This document shows, one piece after another, positions 59,650-64,000 of a DNA stretch of 64,000 nucleotides (position 1 is its first letter; the number at the start of each line of letters is the position of its first letter). Made by a program: the position numbers and the translations under genes. This stretch comes from Haemonchus contortus (taxonomy: Eukaryota; Nematoda; Chromadorea; Rhabditida; Trichostrongylidae). The notes beneath the pieces were generated by a model. The model ran no database searches and was not told the DNA's origin. It worked only from the letters and a program-made list of their open reading frames with translations. Location of the stretch: positions 45,062,651-45,126,650 of the forward strand of contig LS997563.1 of assembly GCA_000469685.2 (NCBI GenBank), written 5' to 3'.

Positions 59650-60066
59650 TGATGTTTTGTTAACTGCTGTTTTAACGCCGCAGTACGCGAAGCGAAAGTC
59701 TCACAAGGTTGGCGACTTGTGGGCAAAACTCCAGTCTCGGACGGGACTCGAACCTGTATTTTTCCTTTCCGGGGACCGTGCTCTTATCCCTTACGCTACC
59801 GAGACCCCCCTTGCCCTCGCCTTCTTAATGGCTTATATTCAACACGTTGTACGTGTGAGTGCTGATAAGCTATGGCATATTACTCAACACGTTGTACGTG
59901 CGAGTGCTGATAAGTTGTGGCATATAAGCCATTAAGAAGGCGAGAGCAAGCGGGGTCCCGATAGTGTAAGGGATAAGAGGACAGTCCCCGGAAAGGACGT
60001 GTACGGGTTCGAATCCCGTCCGAGACTGGAGTTTTGCCCACAAATCGCCAACCTTGTGAGACTTTG
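59650..60066. repeat. tRNA-like foldback element, long copy
   Basis: Arms about 59698-59835 and 59926-60065 are inverted copies. Each arm contains a 72-nt tRNA-like unit. On minus (59805-59734) it has a perfect 7-bp acceptor stem GTCTCGG/CCGAGAC and box B GGTTCGAGTCC; on + (59955-60026) it has box B GGTTCGAATCC, a perfect T stem and a mismatched acceptor stem. The centre is a 43-bp tandem duplication (caacacgttgtacgtg...gctgataag). Anticodon and D arms do not fold convincingly, so these are probably tRNA-derived repeats and not working tRNA genes. Confidence 0.8.
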
Positions 60067-60195
60067 TTAAAGGATACATGCATTGAGGTACCAATTCAAA
60101 GCTGCTAATTAAAATATGAGAATATTGCGACAAATCCAGTAGTTTTTCCCTTTATTTTGTAGATCTTGTCATTATTTTCGCGATTTTTAAATGTA

Positions 60196-61459
60196 TTAGG
60201 TCGTGGGGAAAGTTCTTGCATTTTTTGACGCCAAATTTTCAAATGCTCGCCGCGGTGTTATTTTCTGATACAAGGTTGTTACAGGCTTTTTACCATTCTG
60301 AAGCGCATTTCTTGCTCTATCCAAATATATAATTGGTTTTGTACTGAAGCGATTCCTGGGGTTTTTAAAAGGTCGAAATAAGCATGGACAAACGACAGAT
60401 CCGCACGATTTTTTCCAGTTCAAATTGGGCAGGAGTGCGACGGAAACTTCCCGGGATATCAATGATGCCTTTGGTCTAGGTACGACGAGTAAACGTACAG
60501 CACAATGGTGATTTAAAAAATTTCGTACCGGCGATGAGAGCCTGGAAGACGATGAGCGTAGATGGCGGCCATCGGCCGTTGACAACGAACAATTGAGAAC
60601 CTTGGTGGAAGAGAATCCATGTGCAACGCTGAAGGATATTGACTCGAGATTGATTGTTTCCAGCAGGACGGTTGGCACCCACATGCAGGAGATCGGGAAG
60701 TCGAAGAAGCTTGATAAGTGGGTGCAGCATGAGTTGACTCAGCGCCAGAAAGACCGCCGCTTCGAGCTCGCCTCCGCCTTGCTTCTGCGCAACAGGAACG
60801 ATCCATTTTTAGGCCGTATTGTTACGTGTGATGAGAAATGGATTTTGTACGACAACCGGCGACGATCAGGCCAGTGGACGAGGGTCAGGCCCCACGACAT
60901 TTTCCCAAGCCGAAGCAGCAAGGAAAGGTCATGGTGCTGTTCGGTGGTCTGCAGCCGGGCTGATACACCACAGCTCCATGGATCCGGGTGAAACCGTAAC
61001 AGCCGAAAAGTACTGTCAAGAAATTGACGAAATGCATCGAAAACTCTAGCTCATGAGCCCGGCACTGGTGAATAGGAAGGGGTCAATTCTACTCCACGAC
61101 AACGCTCGGTCCCACTTCGCACAACTTACCCTGAGAAAACTGATGGAGCTAGGCTATGAAACTCTCCCGCATCCACGATATTCCCCAGACCTTGCTCCCA
61201 CAGACTACCATCTCTTTAAACATCTCGACGGCTTTCTCAAGGAGAAATGCTTCGAAACCCAACATGATGCTGCCCGGCATTCGACGGTTTCATCGCCTCT
61301 AGATCTCCAGACTTTTATGATAAACAAATTTGTTTCTCGTTGGCAAAAGTGTGTCGATAGTAATGGTCGTTATTTCGATTGATGAGGTTTTGTTTTAGCC
61401 GAGATATGTGCATTTGAAGTTTGAGGCGCAAAAACGCAAGAACTTTCTTCATGACCTGA
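60196..61459 (+). mobile_element. Mariner transposon, full length with inverted ends
   Basis: The left end TTAGGTCGTGGGGAAAGTTC and the right end (gaactttcttcatgacctga, inverted with a few mismatches) bound 1264 bp, and both ends abut TA (60194-60195 and 61460-61461), the mariner target duplication. Size and structure are those of an intact mariner; the gene inside is broken. Confidence 0.93.
60384..61382 (+). pseudogene. Broken mariner transposase
   Basis: It has the DD34D catalytic family layout: TCDEKWILYDNRRR (first Asp), ILLHDNARSH (second Asp) and YSPDLAPTDYHLFKHLD (third Asp), ending in SRWQKCVDSNGRYFD then stop. An ATG stands at 60384, but the frame breaks early (near 60430), is interrupted by a stop at about 60511, and shifts again near 60895-60920, with another stop near 61048. 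All three acidic residues survive. It moves by cut-and-paste in the family; this copy cannot make the protein. Confidence 0.92.
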
Positions 61460-61461
61460 TA

Positions 61462-62160
61462 GCTCTGGGTAGCCTAGCGAATCACTTGCATGTTTTTCAT
61501 GGCGTAGCTGATGGATATATCTGTCTTCTGAAGCCTTACACTGTACGTCGGGCTGGTTGTGAATCATTGTTAAGAACATTCGAAGATAGTCGTAGTCTAA
61601 CCAGCTTGGGTCCTAACTTGGGCCTACGAGATAGCAATATTAACGAAATCAACTGTGACAAATATGAAACTGGTCGCATGACCCACGTTACTGACTGTAA
61701 CGTTGACGAACTGGAGTGGAAAATACTGACACTCCTTTAAGTCAGAACCTCTCACTTTTCAACCGTTATTTTTACCGAGTACCTGATTTGGCTAACGTTT
61801 TGGCGCTTTCGCCGCCTTCGGAGGCTGAAGAGCCACATTAGAAACTTCCATTCAAGCGCTGTTCACACTCACGGGGGATGTTCCATGAAGACGTGAATTA
61901 CTATCATGAAATCGGGAGGTAGGAAACAACTAACGTGTAACTTCTACCATAAGGACACATCGGACAGTCTTATTCATCCGTCCATCATCTTGTGCTGTGT
62001 CCCACAGCGAACTTTCCATGTCTCTGTAGTGGTTGGTGGTACTTCTCCCCAAAGGTTGCGGCAAGCGCGACGCGGCTTTCGGGAAGCAGTGACCACACAC
62101 CTTTGTAGAACCCTGGAAGTAGGAATGTAACGAGTTTATAGGTGATATAGCTAACACTTT
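61462..62160. other. No supported gene right of mariner
   Basis: A + frame is open from 61408 to 61740 (its start lies in the transposon end) and reads DGYICLLKPYTVRRAGC and later NINEINCDKYETG. It has no family likeness and no clear acceptor. A short ccgccttcggaggc palindrome lies at 61811. Confidence 0.35.
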
Positions 62161-62164
62161 AACA

Positions 62165-62975
62165 CAAATAGGTGGCTCGCCGGGCTAACGCCGGGCTCCC
62201 CTCCTTGTATTAAAGTTGACCCGCCGCCTGCACTCTCCCAAAAATAATTTTACTGGTCCGAGAAAACAGGAGCTATCGAATTACAGCTAAACACACCGAC
62301 AAACTTCGTGCATTGGGTTCGGTCCCTCATATTCCAACTTGAATGCGTGTTTTTACTCGAAGTACGCTCACTTCACGCATGGTCCCTCCTTATATCCCCC
62401 TACGCCTCCGCTGGATCAATTTCATTTACTTTCTGCTACCTAGCATAGGCGTCTTGAATCTGGCACCTGCACACGTTCCAAAAGCTTCTGGTATAAATTA
62501 GCAATTTTCTGTTCATATCGCCCCCTGTGGGCGGACTCCACTCATGCCACCTCCCATCAGCATCCCCATCCTGTCGACTCTACTCTTATCAAATTTGAAC
62601 GCTCTAGGTGCACCGGAACAGTGATTATTAATAGTCGCTCGAACCTTGCCCACTGTTAGCAAAGTCTGGCTCTGCCACCTATTTTTGTGTTTACATCGTG
62701 CCTCCTACCAAATTTGAACGCTCTAGCTTCACGGGGACAGCAGTTATGATTTTCATCTCTAACATTTATTTCGCACAAACCCCGTCCCTTGTGTGCGGGG
62801 TCGGGTTCTGCTACACACCATAAATGTTTTGATCCTGCCTCTTGTACTTCCACGAAGTTTGAATGCTCTAGTTCGACGGGGACAGAAGTTATGAATTCCC
62901 GGTCAAACACAACAAATCAATCTCAAACACATACACAAACACACCAACAGACCCACTTAGCTGATTATATAAGTA
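62165..62975 (-). repeat. Inverted copy of the tandem-repeat/GT module
   Basis: The hairpin gccgggctaacgccgggc (62178) is followed by units with aaatttgaacgctctag.t.cac.ggg.aca (62590, 62710, 62860), the reverse complement of the units at 44.4 kb, ending in gaattcccggtcaaacacaa and a CA tract. Three units are visible. Confidence 0.75.
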
Positions 62976-63711
62976 AGATATGTGTGAACCCCTTAGTTAA
63001 TACTTGTGACTCCATTAATGTAACTTAAAGAGTTTGAGCTCATTCTATGAGAGAATTCGGGATTCTTTTTGTATACACAAGCATTATGGCACTATCTTTA
63101 CTGTAATATATAATGTTGCAGGAAGTTTATAGAGAATAGTGGAACTAGGCACAGTAAAGATCGATCTACAAAAGTAAAATGAGTCTTTTATAACTCCAAA
63201 GTACGTGTAAAAGCATTGAGTGCAGCTTCCATGAAGAAGAAGTCAAAGTTGTCATTAGTATCGCCTGGAGTGTTGTTTCAGGCTTGGATTCCGAACGCTT
63301 CGGAGAGTTTTTCCTTCATTTCTTGGCTCGGCTGAAATAGCATAGTTACGGTGCCACTTGTTTGAATGATTTCCCACTAGCCAATCCGTCTTGTGGCCCC
63401 TCGAAGCACATCAGCGCTAAGTGCTAACTTCAACCCAGCTTTTGTTCGGAATTGTTGTGGCAAATGGATGCGTCTTACATTACTCGCACAGTCTAGTCGG
63501 AATACTAATAATCACAGTTTTCTTTTATGAACGACCAGAATACCAATTAAGCAGGCGGAAAATTTCCAGAAGCTTCAGGGAAGAGCAAGGGTCTAGTCGT
63601 GAATTTATTCTTAGCATCATACGCCTGGAAGCGCACTAAATCCCCGTCTTGGTAAAAATTCGAATGTTTGCATCTGCTCTAAAAGTTAGCATAGGGATAA
63701 GCGTGGGCTCT

Positions 63712-64000
63712 AAAGGCACAGTTCACGACAATTTTGGGTAACACAGATTATGACGAAAAATGGAAGATAAGATGGAAAATAGTGCGATATAGGCGAAGGA
63801 ACTGCGTGGATCGGTGTTTCCGGAGTGAAAAATTTTTTTCGAAAAATCGTTAAAAAGGGGCTGGACGAGATTTAGACCAGAGAAATGAAGAAGAGTTAGG
63901 CGTTTGGACGAGCTACGCACACCGCGTCATTGCGTTCGTGTGGGTCCTGGTGCAAATATCTGACTACGGTAAGCAAAAACTCATCCCCTTATAAGCATAA
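63712..64000. repeat. MITE, AAAGGCACAGTTCACG family, cut by the window edge
   Basis: It starts taaaggcacagttcacgaca then attttgggtaac; the internal ggggctggacgagatttaga and gaagaagagtt words match copy A at 35822 in reverse complement. The right end lies outside the window. Confidence 0.75.

Noticed and set aside
59734..59805. Functional tRNA gene on minus
   Set aside because: The acceptor stem and B box are good, but D and anticodon arms are not convincing and the unit is one arm of a foldback repeat.
1..64000. CRISPR arrays, rRNA or bacterial operons
   Set aside because: No regularly spaced identical short repeats, no rRNA signatures and no long intronless genes are seen.

Overview
This is eukaryotic, intron-rich DNA of moderate GC, most likely from a parasitic nematode of the hookworm/strongylid type. 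The organism call is an inference. It rests on small exons with GT-AG introns and TTTCAG-type acceptors, a nematode-style CHK/DUF1679 kinase-like gene, homologues of worm dep-1 and sgn-1, and dense insertion of mariner, Tc1-like, piggyBac-like, SINE, RTE-like LINE and foldback elements. There are no operon-type prokaryotic genes, no CRISPR array and no rRNA.

Four genes can be assembled exon by exon because splice sites, reading phase and family motifs agree. (1) A Rabin8/RAB3IP-like Rab guanine-nucleotide exchange factor runs on + from about 8.9 to 12.8 kb and ends with a stop at 12823. (2) A CHK-type (DUF1679/ecdysteroid-kinase-like) kinase gene of nine exons runs on - from 20921 down to 14419, tail-to-tail with Rabin8. 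Its introns hold a dead LINE 3' end, a SINE fragment and a MITE. (3) A large fibronectin-III gene on + from 28923 to at least 47194 (about 25 exons) encodes a signal peptide and an ectodomain of the DEP-1/PTP10D/PTPRB receptor tyrosine phosphatase type. I can find neither its transmembrane segment nor its phosphatase domain before the next gene. (4) A gamma/delta-sarcoglycan gene (sgn-1-like) lies on + from 51834 to at least 56417. A fifth gene enters from the right on - with one cadherin-like exon (57814-58052).

The first 8 kb holds only weak evidence: an exon-like stretch at the left edge on +, and a chain of candidate exons on - (7195 to 4807). The stretch 20.9-28.9 kb is mainly repeats, with one isolated GC-rich exon-like block at 27.6 kb. 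The stretch 47.2-51.8 kb holds an unexplained open frame and a piggyBac-like MITE. From 58 to 64 kb it is almost all mobile DNA: a foldback MITE, a tRNA-like foldback element, a full-length but broken mariner with TA target duplication, and minisatellite/microsatellite modules.

The genes are unrelated in function (vesicle traffic, a kinase-like enzyme, receptor signalling, muscle membrane). The most interesting point is in the receptor gene. Two consecutive exons (43600-43769 and 44015-44190) share entry and exit phases and each completes the same fibronectin-III domain, yet cannot be joined in frame to one another, which is the signature of mutually exclusive splicing. A second exon region of the same gene is tandemly duplicated at 37.3-37.6 and 38.9-39.2 kb.
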